Translations under genes and position numbers: made by a program
Notes under the pieces: model-generated
What the model saw: the letters and a program-made list of their open reading frames with translations, nothing else
Told to the model about the DNA's origin: nothing
The model's database searches: none
Part shown: piece after piece, positions 15,808-24,640 of the stretch
How the letters are laid out: each line of letters begins with the position of its first letter
Numbering within the stretch: position 1 is the first letter of the stretch
Source of the DNA: JBFLYN01 sp040756655
GTDB lineage: Bacteria; Bacillota; Sulfobacillia; UBA8153
NCBI GenBank assembly: GCA_040756655.1
Contig: JBFLYN010000042.1
Location: 1 to 25,397, forward strand
Direction: 5' to 3'
Length of the DNA stretch: 25,397 bases

Positions 15808-16995
15808 TTGCCTGGCAAGAAAAGTGTCCGCCAGCTAGACGTCGCTCACAAGCGAGTGCTGGTGCGGGTGGACTTCAACGTGCCGGTTGACCGTGAAGGA
15901 AATATCTCAGACGATACCCGCATCCGTGCTGCCCTCGCTACAATAGAGTATCTCCGGGACAGGAAGGCCCGGGTCATCCTGGTGTCGCACTTCGGCCGCC
16001 CCAAGGGGAAGGTAGTGGATTCCATGCGCCTGGGCGTCGTGGCCCGGCGCCTGTCGGAGCTCGTCCGAGGAACGGTCAAGTATGTCCCGGACGTGGAATG
16101 GCCGCTCGTGGCCGCTGCGCTTGCGGACCTAGCCGCAGGCGAGGTTGCGCTCCTGGAGAATATCCGGTTCCACCCGGGCGAAGAGATCAATGACCCGGGG
16201 CTGGTGGGTGAGCTGGCGGCCCTGGGTGATATGTTCGTGAACGATGCCTTTGGGGCCGCTCACCGCGCCCACGCCTCCACCACCGGCATCGCCCGCCGTC
16301 TTCCATCGGCTGCGGGTTTCTTGATGGAACAAGAGCTGCAGGTCCTGGGCAAGACTCTGGAAGAACCGGTCCGCCCCTTGGTGGCCATCATTGGAGGAGC
16401 GAAGGTCTCTGACAAAATAGGTGTTTTGAACAACCTGCTCCAGATCACCGATGCGCTGCTCATAGGCGGGGGGATGGCCAACACTTTCTTCCTGGCCAAG
16501 GGGCTGGAGACCGGCTCGTCGCTGGTTGAACCCGAGAAGGTGCCGGTGGCCAGGACCCTCATGGACCAGGCAGCTGAAGTAGGTCGCAGGATGGTCCTGC
16601 CGGACGATGTGGTCATCGCCCAGGAGCGAACTCCCGGGACCTCCACGCGCGTGGTCCCGGTTGACGCCATACCGCCAGCGTGGGCTGCCCTGGACATCGG
16701 CCCGTCTACCCGCGAGGTGTTCACCCGCCTGGTGGAAACGGCCGGCACGGTCATATGGAATGGACCCATGGGCGTATTCGAACTAGAGCCATTCTCCGCC
16801 GGAACCGAAGCCCTGGCCAGGGCGGTGGCAGCGTGTCCGGGCACGACCATAGTGGGCGGCGGCGATTCCATAGCCGCGCTAGAAAAATACGGGCTAACTG
16901 ACCGGGTGGACCACATCAGCACTGGGGGAGGTGCCTCCTTGGAGTTCCTGGAAGGCCGGGAACTACCAGGGGTCGCCGCCCTTGATGATGCCTAG
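15808..16995 (+). CDS. pgk: phosphoglycerate kinase
   Basis: This enzyme transfers phosphate from 1,3-bisphosphoglycerate to ADP, making ATP and 3-phosphoglycerate. The protein is 395 residues from the TTG at 15808, the usual length. GGGAGGTG lies about 9 bases upstream of that TTG, while the longer frame from 15775 has no such support. N-domain substrate residues are visible in RVDFNVPVD, SHFGRPKG and NDAFGAAHRAHAST. The C-domain nucleotide site has GGAKVSDKI, NGPMGVFE and GGGDSIAAL. The gene lies 11 bp before tpiA in the same operon. Confidence 0.96.
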   Translation: MPGKKSVRQLDVAHKRVLVRVDFNVPVDREGNISDDTRIRAALATIEYLRDRKARVILVSHFGRPKGKVVDSMRLGVVARRLSELVRGTVKYVPDVEWPLVAAALADLAAGEVALLENIRFHPGEEINDPGLVGELAALGDMFVNDAFGAAHRAHASTTGIARRLPSAAGFLMEQELQVLGKTLEEPVRPLVAIIGGAKVSDKIGVLNNLLQITDALLIGGGMANTFFLAKGLETGSSLVEPEKVPVARTLMDQAAEVGRRMVLPDDVVIAQERTPGTSTRVVPVDAIPPAWAALDIGPSTREVFTRLVETAGTVIWNGPMGVFELEPFSAGTEALARAVAACPGTTIVGGGDSIAALEKYGLTDRVDHISTGGGASLEFLEGRELPGVAALDDA

Positions 16996-17006
16996 GAGGA
17001 TAAAGC

Positions 17007-17762
17007 ATGCCCAGACCATTGCTGGTGGCTAACTGGAAGATGCATAAGACCCAAGGGGAATCCCGGGAATTCGTAGACGAATTCGCCCGCGCCGGAGGCG
17101 GGGGTGCATGCGACATCGTCATTTGCCCTGCTTTCACCGCTCTGGCTACTGTGGGAAGTGCCCTTAAGGGCACCGGCATGGCCCTGGGGGCCCAGGACGT
17201 GCACTGGGAATCCAAAGGAGCCTTCACCGGTGAGGTATCCGTGGCCATGCTGAGAGACTGTCTTTGCAGCTATGTGATCGTGGGACACTCTGAGCGGCGG
17301 ACCCTTTTTGGCGAGACCGACCGTACGGTAAACCTCAAGGTCCGGGCGGCCCTGGCGGGAACGCTCATACCCATTGTGTGCGTGGGCGAAACTCTCGATC
17401 AGCGACGCGCCGGAAAGACCCATGGTATAGTGCTAGCGCAGCTGGAAGCTGCCCTGGACGGGGTAACGCCCGGTCGGGACCTGCCCTTGGTCATCGCCTA
17501 CGAACCGGTATGGGCCATCGGTTCCGGCGTGGCTGCCACGGCCAGCGACGCGGGCGATGTAGCTTCATTTATAAGGCGGAAGCTCGAAGGCTGGGGAACA
17601 CGGGCAACGGCCTGCCGGGTCCTGTACGGGGGCTCGGTGAAGCCCGAGAACATTGGCGAGTTTATGGTCCAGCCCGGCATTGATGGAGCCCTGGTGGGAG
17701 GGGCCAGCCTAGACCCGCAGGTGTTTGCTGCCCTGGCTAAGGCCGCCGGGAGACGGGAGTGA
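17007..17762 (+). CDS. tpiA: triose-phosphate isomerase
   Basis: This enzyme interconverts dihydroxyacetone phosphate and glyceraldehyde-3-phosphate through a TIM barrel. The protein is 251 residues, the usual length. Catalytic residues are K11 (NWKMHK), H94 (VGHSERR) and E166 (AYEPVWAIG). The phosphate-binding YGGSVKPEN and ALVGGASLD segments are present. The start is ATG at 17007, with AGGAGGATAAAGC upstream. The stop overlaps the gpmI start by four bases (GTGA). Confidence 0.97.
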   Translation: MPRPLLVANWKMHKTQGESREFVDEFARAGGGGACDIVICPAFTALATVGSALKGTGMALGAQDVHWESKGAFTGEVSVAMLRDCLCSYVIVGHSERRTLFGETDRTVNLKVRAALAGTLIPIVCVGETLDQRRAGKTHGIVLAQLEAALDGVTPGRDLPLVIAYEPVWAIGSGVAATASDAGDVASFIRRKLEGWGTRATACRVLYGGSVKPENIGEFMVQPGIDGALVGGASLDPQVFAALAKAAGRRE

Positions 17763-19291
17763 AGAGGCCCCAGGTCCGGAGCCCGGTAGCCCTTATCGTC
17801 TTGGACGGATGGGGGATGGCTCCTTCGGGCCCGGGCAATGCAGTGTGCGGGACCAGCCCCGAATTGGCCCGGTTGGCCAGTGAATACCCTTCAACCCAGC
17901 TGGCTGCGGACGGAGAAGCCGTGGGTCTCATGAGCGGCCAGATGGGAGACTCCAACGTTGGTCACCTGAACCTGGGAGCCGGGCGCATCGTTTTACAGGA
18001 TCTTTTGCGGATCAACCGTTCTATAGAAGCCGGGTCTTTTCAGCGCAACCCCGCCCTCCTAGAGCCCATGGCTAGGGCGGCCGGACGCGGAGGTGCCCTG
18101 CATCTTCTGGGCCTCCTTTCCGATGGAGGCGTGCACAGCCACGAACTGCACTTTCACGCCCTCATCGACATGGCACGTGATGCCGGTGTGCAGGACCTGG
18201 CGGTCCATGCCTTCTTGGACGGACGGGACGTCCCGCCCGCCAGTGCCCTCCCCTATATCCGGCGTCTGGAGGAAGTGATGGCCCGGGCCGGGATCGGTCG
18301 CATCGCTACTATCAGCGGCCGTTATTACGCCATGGATCGAGACAAGCGCTGGGAACGTACTCTCCGGGCCTTCCGGGCCCTAGCGCTAGGTGAGGGAATA
18401 CCCGCCACCTCGGCTGCAGGTGCGCTGGCTGCGGCCTATGATCAAGGAGAGCTGGACGAATTCGTGGCCCCCGCAGTTATCCGCGGGTACACTGGGATCA
18501 AACCAGGGGATGCGGGCATATTTGTAAACTTCCGGGCCGACCGGGCCCGCCAGCTTGTCCAGGCCCTGGTGCTACCAGACTTCTACCAGTTCTCGCGCCC
18601 GCCCCACTTTCCCATGGACTTGACGGGCATGACTCTATATGAAGAAGGGCTTCCCCTGCCCCACGCTTTCCCGCAGCTAGAGATCCGTGACACGCTGGGC
18701 GAGGTGGTAAGCCGGGCCGGGTTGACCCAGCTTAGACTCGCGGAAACCGAGAAGTATGCTCACGTCACCTACTTTTTTAGCGGCATGGACGAAAGGACTT
18801 TTCCGGGCGAGACCCGGCTGCTCATACCTTCGCCGAAGGTGGCCACCTATGACCTCCAACCCGAAATGAGCGCCCGGGAAGTGACCGCGGCCTTTCTTGA
18901 TGCCATCCGGGGGGGTGAGCACGACGTGATCATCGCCAACTATGCCAACCCGGACATGGTGGGCCATACCGGAGACCTGGAGGCCGCCCGGCGCGCTGTG
19001 GCGGTGGTGGATGAATGCGTGGGCCGGGTGGCTCGCGCCCTGGTGGAGGAGGGAGGGGCGGCGATTATCGTCTCGGACCATGGCAATGCCGAGTGCATGG
19101 TAGACCGGGACGGGAGCCCGCACACCGCGCACACCTCCAACCCGGTGCCCTGCATCCTGGTGGACCCGGTGCGCCGCTGCTGCCGGCTGCGCGCGGGAGT
19201 GCTGGGGGATGTGGCGCCGACTCTTTTGGAAGTAATCGGGCTGGAAAAGCCTACGGCCATGCATGATTCGCTTATTACCTGCGGGGAGTGA
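17759..19291 (+). CDS. gpmI: 2,3-bisphosphoglycerate-independent phosphoglycerate mutase
   Basis: This enzyme converts 3-phosphoglycerate to 2-phosphoglycerate through a phosphoserine intermediate and two Mn ions. It belongs to the alkaline phosphatase superfamily. The protein is 510 residues. Metal ligand D16 is in VLDGWG, and the catalytic serine S65 is in GQMGDSNVGHLNLGAG. Further metal-site motifs are YANPDMVGHTGD, SDHGNAE and HTAHTSNPVP. The start is GTG at 17759, overlapping tpiA by four bases, so translation is probably coupled. Eno starts 5 bp after its stop. Confidence 0.96.
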   Translation: MKRPQVRSPVALIVLDGWGMAPSGPGNAVCGTSPELARLASEYPSTQLAADGEAVGLMSGQMGDSNVGHLNLGAGRIVLQDLLRINRSIEAGSFQRNPALLEPMARAAGRGGALHLLGLLSDGGVHSHELHFHALIDMARDAGVQDLAVHAFLDGRDVPPASALPYIRRLEEVMARAGIGRIATISGRYYAMDRDKRWERTLRAFRALALGEGIPATSAAGALAAAYDQGELDEFVAPAVIRGYTGIKPGDAGIFVNFRADRARQLVQALVLPDFYQFSRPPHFPMDLTGMTLYEEGLPLPHAFPQLEIRDTLGEVVSRAGLTQLRLAETEKYAHVTYFFSGMDERTFPGETRLLIPSPKVATYDLQPEMSAREVTAAFLDAIRGGEHDVIIANYANPDMVGHTGDLEAARRAVAVVDECVGRVARALVEEGGAAIIVSDHGNAECMVDRDGSPHTAHTSNPVPCILVDPVRRCCRLRAGVLGDVAPTLLEVIGLEKPTAMHDSLITCGE

Positions 19292-19296
19292 GTACA

Positions 19297-20586
19297 ATGA
19301 GTGTAATTGTCAGCCTCCTGGCCCGGGAGATCCTTGATTCCCGGGGCATGCCCACGGTTGAGGTGGACGTGGTGCTGGCTGACGGCACCCTGGGCCGGGC
19401 GGCGGTGCCATCGGGAGCGAGCACCGGCCGCCATGAGGCTTGGGAATTACGAGACGGAGATGCTCGCCGTTACCACGGCAGGGGCGTGTTAAAGGCTGTA
19501 GCCAACGTCAACCAAATCTTGGCTCCGGCCCTCACTGGCCTCGACGTCTTGGACCAGCGTGGACTCGACCAGAGGCTCCTGGAGCTGGACGGGACTCCTA
19601 ACAAGGAGAGACTGGGAGCCAATGCCGTCCTGGGTGTATCCATGGCGGCAGCTCACGCTGCCGCCGCCTCGCTTGACCTTCCTCTATACCGGTACCTGGG
19701 CGGTACCTTTGCCAGCATGCTGCCGGTGCCCATGCTGAATATCCTCAACGGGGGCAAGCACGCCGATAACAACGTGGATGTCCAGGAGTTCATGGTGGTG
19801 CCCGCCGGGCTGGATAGCTTCGCCGGAGCGCTGAGGGCAGGCTCAGAGATTTTCCAAGCACTAAAGGCAGTGCTGCATGGCCGGGGGCTGGGCACGGCCG
19901 TGGGCGACGAGGGAGGGTTCGCACCCAACCTGGAGTCCAATGTGGCTGCTCTCGACGCCCTGGTGGAGGCCATTGAAAAAGCCGGCTACCGGGCGGGACG
20001 TGAAGTCTACCTGGCACTGGACGTGGCGGCCACTGAGCTTTTCAACGGAGGAATATACAGCCTGGCTTCGGAAGGACGCCGGGTGAGTGCCGAGGAACTG
20101 GTGGAGGAGTACCGCCGGTGGGTGGACGCCTACCCCATTATCTCCATCGAAGATGGCCTGTCCGAAGACGACTGGGAAGGCTGGGCTGCTCTCACCCGGA
20201 GCCTCGGCGGGCGGGTGCAGCTGGTGGGCGATGACATATTTGTGACCTCCAGGGCCAGGCTCCAGCAAGGGATCGATTGGGCAGTGGCCAACGCGGTGCT
20301 GGTCAAGGTAAACCAGGTGGGCACCTTGAGCGAGACCATGGAAACTGTGAAACTAGCCGCTGCATCCGGGTATGGGCGGGTCATATCCCACCGGTCCGGC
20401 GAAACCGAGGACACGACCATAGCCGACCTGGCCGTGGCCACTGCTGCGGGCCAGATCAAGACCGGGGCGCCCTGCCGTTCTGAAAGGGTAGCCAAGTACA
20501 ACCGCCTTTTGAGGATCGAGGAGGAACTAGGGAGTTCCGCGCAGTATGCCGGTAAGCAGGTGTTCGGCCAATTTTTAGGGAAGTAG
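19297..20586 (+). CDS. eno: enolase
   Basis: This enzyme dehydrates 2-phosphoglycerate to phosphoenolpyruvate with Mg. The protein is 429 residues, the usual length. Motifs include AREILDSRGMPTVEVDV, SGASTGRHEAWELRDGD, GANAVLGVS, GDEGGFAPNL with the catalytic Glu, the metal-site SIEDGLSEDDW, VLVKVNQVGTL with the catalytic Lys, and SHRSGETEDT. In the first loop, RHEAW replaces the commoner AFEA-type residues. The start is ATG at 19297, 8 bases after GGGGAG. A GTG at 19288 is open but would overlap the gpmI stop and is less well spaced. This is the last gene of the block. Confidence 0.96.
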   Translation: MSVIVSLLAREILDSRGMPTVEVDVVLADGTLGRAAVPSGASTGRHEAWELRDGDARRYHGRGVLKAVANVNQILAPALTGLDVLDQRGLDQRLLELDGTPNKERLGANAVLGVSMAAAHAAAASLDLPLYRYLGGTFASMLPVPMLNILNGGKHADNNVDVQEFMVVPAGLDSFAGALRAGSEIFQALKAVLHGRGLGTAVGDEGGFAPNLESNVAALDALVEAIEKAGYRAGREVYLALDVAATELFNGGIYSLASEGRRVSAEELVEEYRRWVDAYPIISIEDGLSEDDWEGWAALTRSLGGRVQLVGDDIFVTSRARLQQGIDWAVANAVLVKVNQVGTLSETMETVKLAAASGYGRVISHRSGETEDTTIADLAVATAAGQIKTGAPCRSERVAKYNRLLRIEEELGSSAQYAGKQVFGQFLGK

Positions 20587-20640
20587 CAGGGGTTTTAGCG
20601 CACATTAGCCAATATTGAGGATAGGTCCTGCGTTGAGCCG

Positions 20641-20669
20641 TTGAGTTTTGTCCCTGCGTATGCTACAAT
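20641..20669 (+). promoter_or_regulatory. sigma-A-type promoter before secG
   Basis: TTGAGT (20641-20646), a 17-bp spacer and TACAAT (20664-20669) are present, with an extended TGC just before the -10. It lies in the 120-bp gap after eno and lets secG and hppA be expressed apart from glycolysis. Confidence 0.75.
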
Positions 20670-20709
20670 CTTTACCGTTGCATAGGGCGGACCATTTGGG
20701 GGGCTTTTG

Positions 20710-20937
20710 GTGCTTATAAACATTATCACGGTTCTGCATGTCCTGGTATCGCTGGGCCTCATCACCACGGTGCTGTTGCAGTCGGGCAAGAGCGCTGGAC
20801 TGGGCGTCATCGGCGGGGGAGCCGAAGCCCTGTTTGGTAAACGCAAGGGCATCGATGAGGTTCTCGGCAAAGTGTCCACGGGGTTGGCGGGGACGTTCAT
20901 CGTCACTGCCATCACCCTGACGCTGCTGGGGTCCTGA
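20710..20937 (+). CDS. secG: protein-export membrane protein SecG
   Basis: This is a small subunit of the SecYEG channel that helps protein export. It is about 75 residues, with two transmembrane segments (about 3-24 and 52-73) joined by the conserved loop QSGKSAGLGVIGGGAEALFG. The start is GTG at 20710, after GGGGGG with 6-base spacing; a TTG at 20707 is equally open. It lies 21 bp before hppA and shares its promoter. Confidence 0.93.
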   Translation: MLINIITVLHVLVSLGLITTVLLQSGKSAGLGVIGGGAEALFGKRKGIDEVLGKVSTGLAGTFIVTAITLTLLGS

Positions 20938-20958
20938 ATAGGTAAGGAGGAGTTTGGC

Positions 20959-22941
20959 TTGGAGCGGCTGGTATTCCTTGCGCCGCTGGCCGGAGGCTTG
21001 GCCCTGGTTTTTGCCCTGGTGCTGGTAGCACGCGTCAACCGCGCCCAAGGCGGCGACGCCCGGATGCAGGAGATTGCCGGTGCCATCCAGGAGGGCGCTA
21101 TGGCCTTCCTGAACCGGGAGTACCGGACTCTGGTCGTGTTCGTGCTGGTAGTGGCGGGCGTGATCTTCCTGGTGGGGACCTTGACTCCGACTGAGGGCCT
21201 ACAGCCGGCCACGGCAGTGTCGTTCATAGCCGGTGCGGTCTCGTCGGCCCTGGGTGGATGGTTCGGCATGAGGGTGGCCACAGTGGCCAATGTCAAAACT
21301 GCCCAGGCAGCCCGCCAGGGCCAGCGAGAAGCCCTGGGCGTGGCTTTTGCCGGCGGTGCAGTCATGGGTATGTCCGTGGTGGGCTTGGGGCTTTTGGGCC
21401 TAGGAATCATGTTCTACGTTTTTGGTGATCTCACCGTCATCAACGGTTTTGCCTTCGGCGCTTCGTCTATCGCACTGTTTGCCAGGGTGGGCGGAGGCAT
21501 CTACACCAAGGCCGCGGATGTAGGCGCCGACCTGGTTGGTAAGGTTGAAGCCGGGATACCTGAGGATGACCCCCGGAACCCGGCGGTGATCGCCGACAAC
21601 GTAGGCGACAACGTAGGCGACGTGGCCGGCATGGGTGCCGATCTATTCGAATCTTATGTTGCATCGATCATAGCTGCCATGGCCCTGGGTGCAGTAGCGT
21701 TTGGGCCTGCAGGCGTGACGCTCCCGATGGTGGTGGCGGCCGCGGGCATCGTGGCATCTATCCTGGGGACCTTCTTCGTCCAGGGCGGCGAAAAGCGCGA
21801 CCCGGCCACGGCTCTTAGGGTAGGCACCTTCGCCGCCGGTGGCCTGGTGCTGGTGGCAGCGTTTTTCTTGGTCCGGGCGTTCTTCGGCCAGCTGGGAGCC
21901 TTCTATGCCATCGCCGCCGGGCTGCTAGCCGGAATCTTGGTCGGGATCATCACTGAGTACTATACCAGCCCCGATCGCCCGCCCGTGAGGAGCATCGCCG
22001 AAGCTTCCCAGACTGGTCCGGCCACCAATGTCATCACCGGGTTGGCCGTGGGCATGCGCAGCACCGCCCTGCCCGTACTGGTGCTGGCCGGGACCATCCT
22101 GGTGGCATTCAAGGCTGCCGGACTCTACGGCATTGCGCTGGCCGCCGTGGGCATGCTGTCCACTGCCGGGATGACCGTGTCCGTGGACGCCTACGGTCCC
22201 ATCGCCGACAATGCCGGTGGTATTGCCGAAATGTCCAAGCTTCCCAAGAGCGTCCGCGCGGTCACTGATAACCTGGACGCGGTGGGCAACACCACCGCAG
22301 CCATCGGCAAGGGTTTTGCCATCGGGTCGGCGGCCTTGACGGCCCTGGCCCTGTTTTCTGCCTATTCGGCCGCGGCCGGCCTTACCCAAATCAACGTCAT
22401 TGACCCGAGGGTTATCGCCGGGTTGTTCATCGGCGGCATGCTCCCCTTCCTGTTCAGTTCCATGGCCATGCAGGCGGTGGGGAAGGCTGCCTTCAAGATG
22501 ATCGAGGAGGTGCGGCGCCAGTTCCGCGACATCCCGGGTATCATGGAAGGCAAGGCCCGCCCGGAATACGGCACCTGCGTGGCCATTAGTACCGGTGCTG
22601 CCCTCCGGGAGATGATCATACCCGGGCTCTTGGCCGTGCTCAGCCCTATACTGGTGGGAATGGCTCTGGGCAGTGAGGCCCTGGGCGGCCTTTTGGCGGG
22701 CGCCTTGATCAGCGGCGTGTTGTTGGCCATCCAGATGGCCAACACCGGTGGAGCCTGGGACAATGCTAAGAAGTACATTGAGGCAGGCAACCTGGGTGGA
22801 AAGGGTACCCCGGTGCACGCTGCCGCGGTGGTTGGCGACACCGTGGGCGACCCTTTCAAGGACACAGCTGGGCCTTCCTTGAACATACTGATCAAGCTCA
22901 TGAGCATAGTAGCGCTGGTGTTTGCCCCGCTGTTTGGATAA
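20959..22941 (+). CDS. hppA: membrane ion-translocating pyrophosphatase, K+-dependent class
   Basis: This enzyme hydrolyses pyrophosphate and pumps H+ or Na+ across the membrane. It has 660 residues and about 16 membrane helices. Substrate and Mg-binding segments are GGGIYTKAADVGADLVGKVE (178-197), DDPRNPAVIADNVGDNVGD (203-221) and VGDTVGDPFKDTAGPS near the C-terminus. The NTTAAIGKG stretch (444-452) has Ala447 and Gly450 where K+-independent enzymes carry Lys and Thr, so it belongs to the K+-dependent class. E231 in DLFESY matches the gate Glu seen in Na+ pumps and in some H+ pumps, so the pumped ion remains open. The start is TTG at 20959, 8 bases after GGAGGAG. Confidence 0.95.
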   Translation: MERLVFLAPLAGGLALVFALVLVARVNRAQGGDARMQEIAGAIQEGAMAFLNREYRTLVVFVLVVAGVIFLVGTLTPTEGLQPATAVSFIAGAVSSALGGWFGMRVATVANVKTAQAARQGQREALGVAFAGGAVMGMSVVGLGLLGLGIMFYVFGDLTVINGFAFGASSIALFARVGGGIYTKAADVGADLVGKVEAGIPEDDPRNPAVIADNVGDNVGDVAGMGADLFESYVASIIAAMALGAVAFGPAGVTLPMVVAAAGIVASILGTFFVQGGEKRDPATALRVGTFAAGGLVLVAAFFLVRAFFGQLGAFYAIAAGLLAGILVGIITEYYTSPDRPPVRSIAEASQTGPATNVITGLAVGMRSTALPVLVLAGTILVAFKAAGLYGIALAAVGMLSTAGMTVSVDAYGPIADNAGGIAEMSKLPKSVRAVTDNLDAVGNTTAAIGKGFAIGSAALTALALFSAYSAAAGLTQINVIDPRVIAGLFIGGMLPFLFSSMAMQAVGKAAFKMIEEVRRQFRDIPGIMEGKARPEYGTCVAISTGAALREMIIPGLLAVLSPILVGMALGSEALGGLLAGALISGVLLAIQMANTGGAWDNAKKYIEAGNLGGKGTPVHAAAVVGDTVGDPFKDTAGPSLNILIKLMSIVALVFAPLFG

Positions 22942-22968
22942 GGCGGCGCCGGGCGCACAGGTCTTGGG

Positions 22969-22997
22969 GCAATGCCGGGTGTTGGACCCGGCATTGC
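22969..22997 (+). terminator. strong hairpin after hppA
   Basis: A perfect 12-bp stem, GCAATGCCGGGT / ACCCGGCATTGC, has a GTTGG loop 28 bp after the hppA stop. The sequence after it (TGTCTGG) is only weakly U-rich. It also ends just before the ribosome site of the next gene, so it may act as a terminator, a leader structure or both. Confidence 0.6.
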
Positions 22998-23009
22998 TGT
23001 CTGGAGGAG

Positions 23010-23711
23010 ATGGTACTGAGAGCCGCATCACGCTCGCGGGAAGCCTTTGTACTGGAAAGCAAGGGACCTAGATGCTTGCTTCTACACGGCTTTACCGGTG
23101 ACCCAGGGCAAGTCCGCCCTCTGGGTGACTACCTGCACCGGCGGGGTTACGCGGTAGTGGCGCCGTGCCTGGTTGGTCATGGCGGCCACCGGGTAACTTC
23201 CAAGCCCGGCCAGTGGGTCCGTTCGGCGCTGGACGCTTCTGCTGGATCTGGTGTGGCCGTAGGCCTTTCCCTGGGCGGTCTCCTGGCGCTGGACTTGGCC
23301 CGGCGGGGTCATGCGCATGCTGTAGTATGCATCAACGCGCCGCTCTACCTGAGCCGGCCGCTGGACGTAATTAAGAAACTGGTGAAAGGCTCGTCCCGGC
23401 CGGGCGACATCCAGGCAGCGTCCCTCGGGGCCAGCCTGGGCCTATACCAGTACATACGCAGATCGCGCCGGTGGCTGCACGAGGTCAAGGTCCCGGTACT
23501 GGTGATCCAGGCCCACCAGGACCTGACGGTGAACCCTGCCAGCGCCCGGCTGCTCTACGACGGCTTGGGTAGCCGGCATCGGGAACTGTGGTACTGTCAT
23601 GGGACCCACCTGGCCATACTGGAGGCTGGCCGCGAACGCATCTTTCAGCGCGTGCACCAGTTCATAGAAAGTCTGGAGGTTGAGCACGTTGAAGCGCGCG
23701 GTCAGGCTTGA
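23010..23711 (+). CDS. alpha/beta hydrolase, carboxylesterase-like
   Basis: This is a 233-residue alpha/beta-hydrolase resembling Est30-type carboxylesterases. It has the oxyanion region LLLHGFTGDP (23-32) and nucleophile S87 in GLSLGG. The likely acid is D171 (QAHQD) and the likely base H200 (CHGTH). There is no signal peptide. The segment between the first strand and the nucleophile is several residues shorter than in Est30 relatives. The ATG at 23010 has GGAGG only 2 bases upstream, which is tight, so another start (for example a rare CTG at 23016) cannot be excluded. It overlaps the next gene by 23 bp. The natural substrate is unknown. Confidence 0.82.
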   Translation: MVLRAASRSREAFVLESKGPRCLLLHGFTGDPGQVRPLGDYLHRRGYAVVAPCLVGHGGHRVTSKPGQWVRSALDASAGSGVAVGLSLGGLLALDLARRGHAHAVVCINAPLYLSRPLDVIKKLVKGSSRPGDIQAASLGASLGLYQYIRRSRRWLHEVKVPVLVIQAHQDLTVNPASARLLYDGLGSRHRELWYCHGTHLAILEAGRERIFQRVHQFIESLEVEHVEARGQA

Positions 23712-24102
23712 GCATTGCTTCGGGTGCGGGCCCAAAAACCCCATAGGGCTGAAACTTGAGTTTTGGTGGGAAGACCGGGAGTACGTCACCTCCTTTACTC
23801 CCCACCCTGAGCACCAGAGCTACCCGGGCGTGGTCCACGGGGGGCTAACTGCAACAGTGCTGGACGAGACCATGGGGAGGATGCTCTTTGAGCTATATGG
23901 AGGTGCCCGGACTGCAGAACTCACCGTCCGGTACCTTGCCCCGGTCAGCCCCGGCCAGACCACATCCTGCCGGGCCTGGATAGAAAGACAAAAAGGGCGG
24001 GCTGTATTCACCGGCGCGGTGCTGGCAGGCGGGGGAACCGAGCTGGCCCGGGCCCTGGGAACCTACATCATTAAAGGAGAGATCCAGGATGCAACGGAAT
24101 GA
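23689..24102 (+). CDS. hot-dog fold thioesterase, PaaI-like
   Basis: This is a 137-residue single-domain hot-dog protein, probably hydrolysing an acyl-CoA or similar thioester. The conserved core is YPGVVHGGLTATVLDETMG, with the HGG turn at 50-52 and catalytic-type acids D59/E60. TAELTVRYLAPVSPGQ follows as the usual central strand. The N-terminal EHCFGCGPKNPIGLKLEF is typical of PaaI relatives and has two Cys. The start is TTG at 23689, 9 bases after GGAGG; the earlier TTG at 23680 abuts that site. It overlaps both neighbours, so the three genes are probably translated together. Confidence 0.87.
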   Translation: MKRAVRLEHCFGCGPKNPIGLKLEFWWEDREYVTSFTPHPEHQSYPGVVHGGLTATVLDETMGRMLFELYGGARTAELTVRYLAPVSPGQTTSCRAWIERQKGRAVFTGAVLAGGGTELARALGTYIIKGEIQDATE

Positions 24103-24640
24103 GGCCCTCGCTGAAGTCAAACGGCTCATGGTCAACAGAAACCTCTTCAAGCACGCACTGGCCGTGGAGGCGGTAATGCAGGAACTGGCGCGGCATTTCG
24201 GAGCTGACGAGGACCGTTGGGCCATGGCCGGCCTGCTCCACGACATCGATTACGAATCCACCAAGAATGATCCCGGGCGGCACAGCCTGGAAAGCGCAGA
24301 ACTGGTCCGCCAGCTGGGATTCGATGACGAAATCGTCGATGCAGTTAGAGCCCATAACGAATACCACGGGTTGCCCCGGGAAACGCCCATGGCCAGGGCG
24401 CTATACGCCTGCGATCCTCTGACCGGCCTCATCGTGGCGGCGGCACTGGTCTCGCCCGAACGCCGGCTTGGCGCCATCGACACCGCATTTGTGCTAAACC
24501 GTTTTGGTGAGAAAGCCTTTGCTCGCGGGGCCAACCGTGACACCATTCGGGCCTGCTCCGAGCTGGGACTTGAGCTTGAAGCGTTCATCGCCCTGGGCCT
24601 CAAAGCCATGCAACGCATCGCCGGCGAGCTAGGCCTGTAA
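24089..24640 (+). CDS. HD-domain metal-dependent phosphohydrolase-like protein
   Basis: This is a 183-residue HD-superfamily protein. Likely metal ligands are H22 (FKHALAVEAVM), H51-D52 (GLLHDIDYE), H89 (VRAHNEYHG) and D109 (YACDPLTGL). Such proteins hydrolyse phosphate esters, often nucleotides, but the substrate is not visible here. It has no membrane or signal segment. The start is ATG at 24089, with GGAGAG upstream, overlapping the thioesterase gene by 14 bp. It is the last gene before the non-coding, IS-rich right end. Confidence 0.85.
   Translation: MQRNEALAEVKRLMVNRNLFKHALAVEAVMQELARHFGADEDRWAMAGLLHDIDYESTKNDPGRHSLESAELVRQLGFDDEIVDAVRAHNEYHGLPRETPMARALYACDPLTGLIVAAALVSPERRLGAIDTAFVLNRFGEKAFARGANRDTIRACSELGLELEAFIALGLKAMQRIAGELGL

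Noticed and set aside
21598..21624. Short tandem repeat in hppA
   Set aside because: It encodes the conserved NVGDNVGD substrate-binding motif and is expected in every family member.
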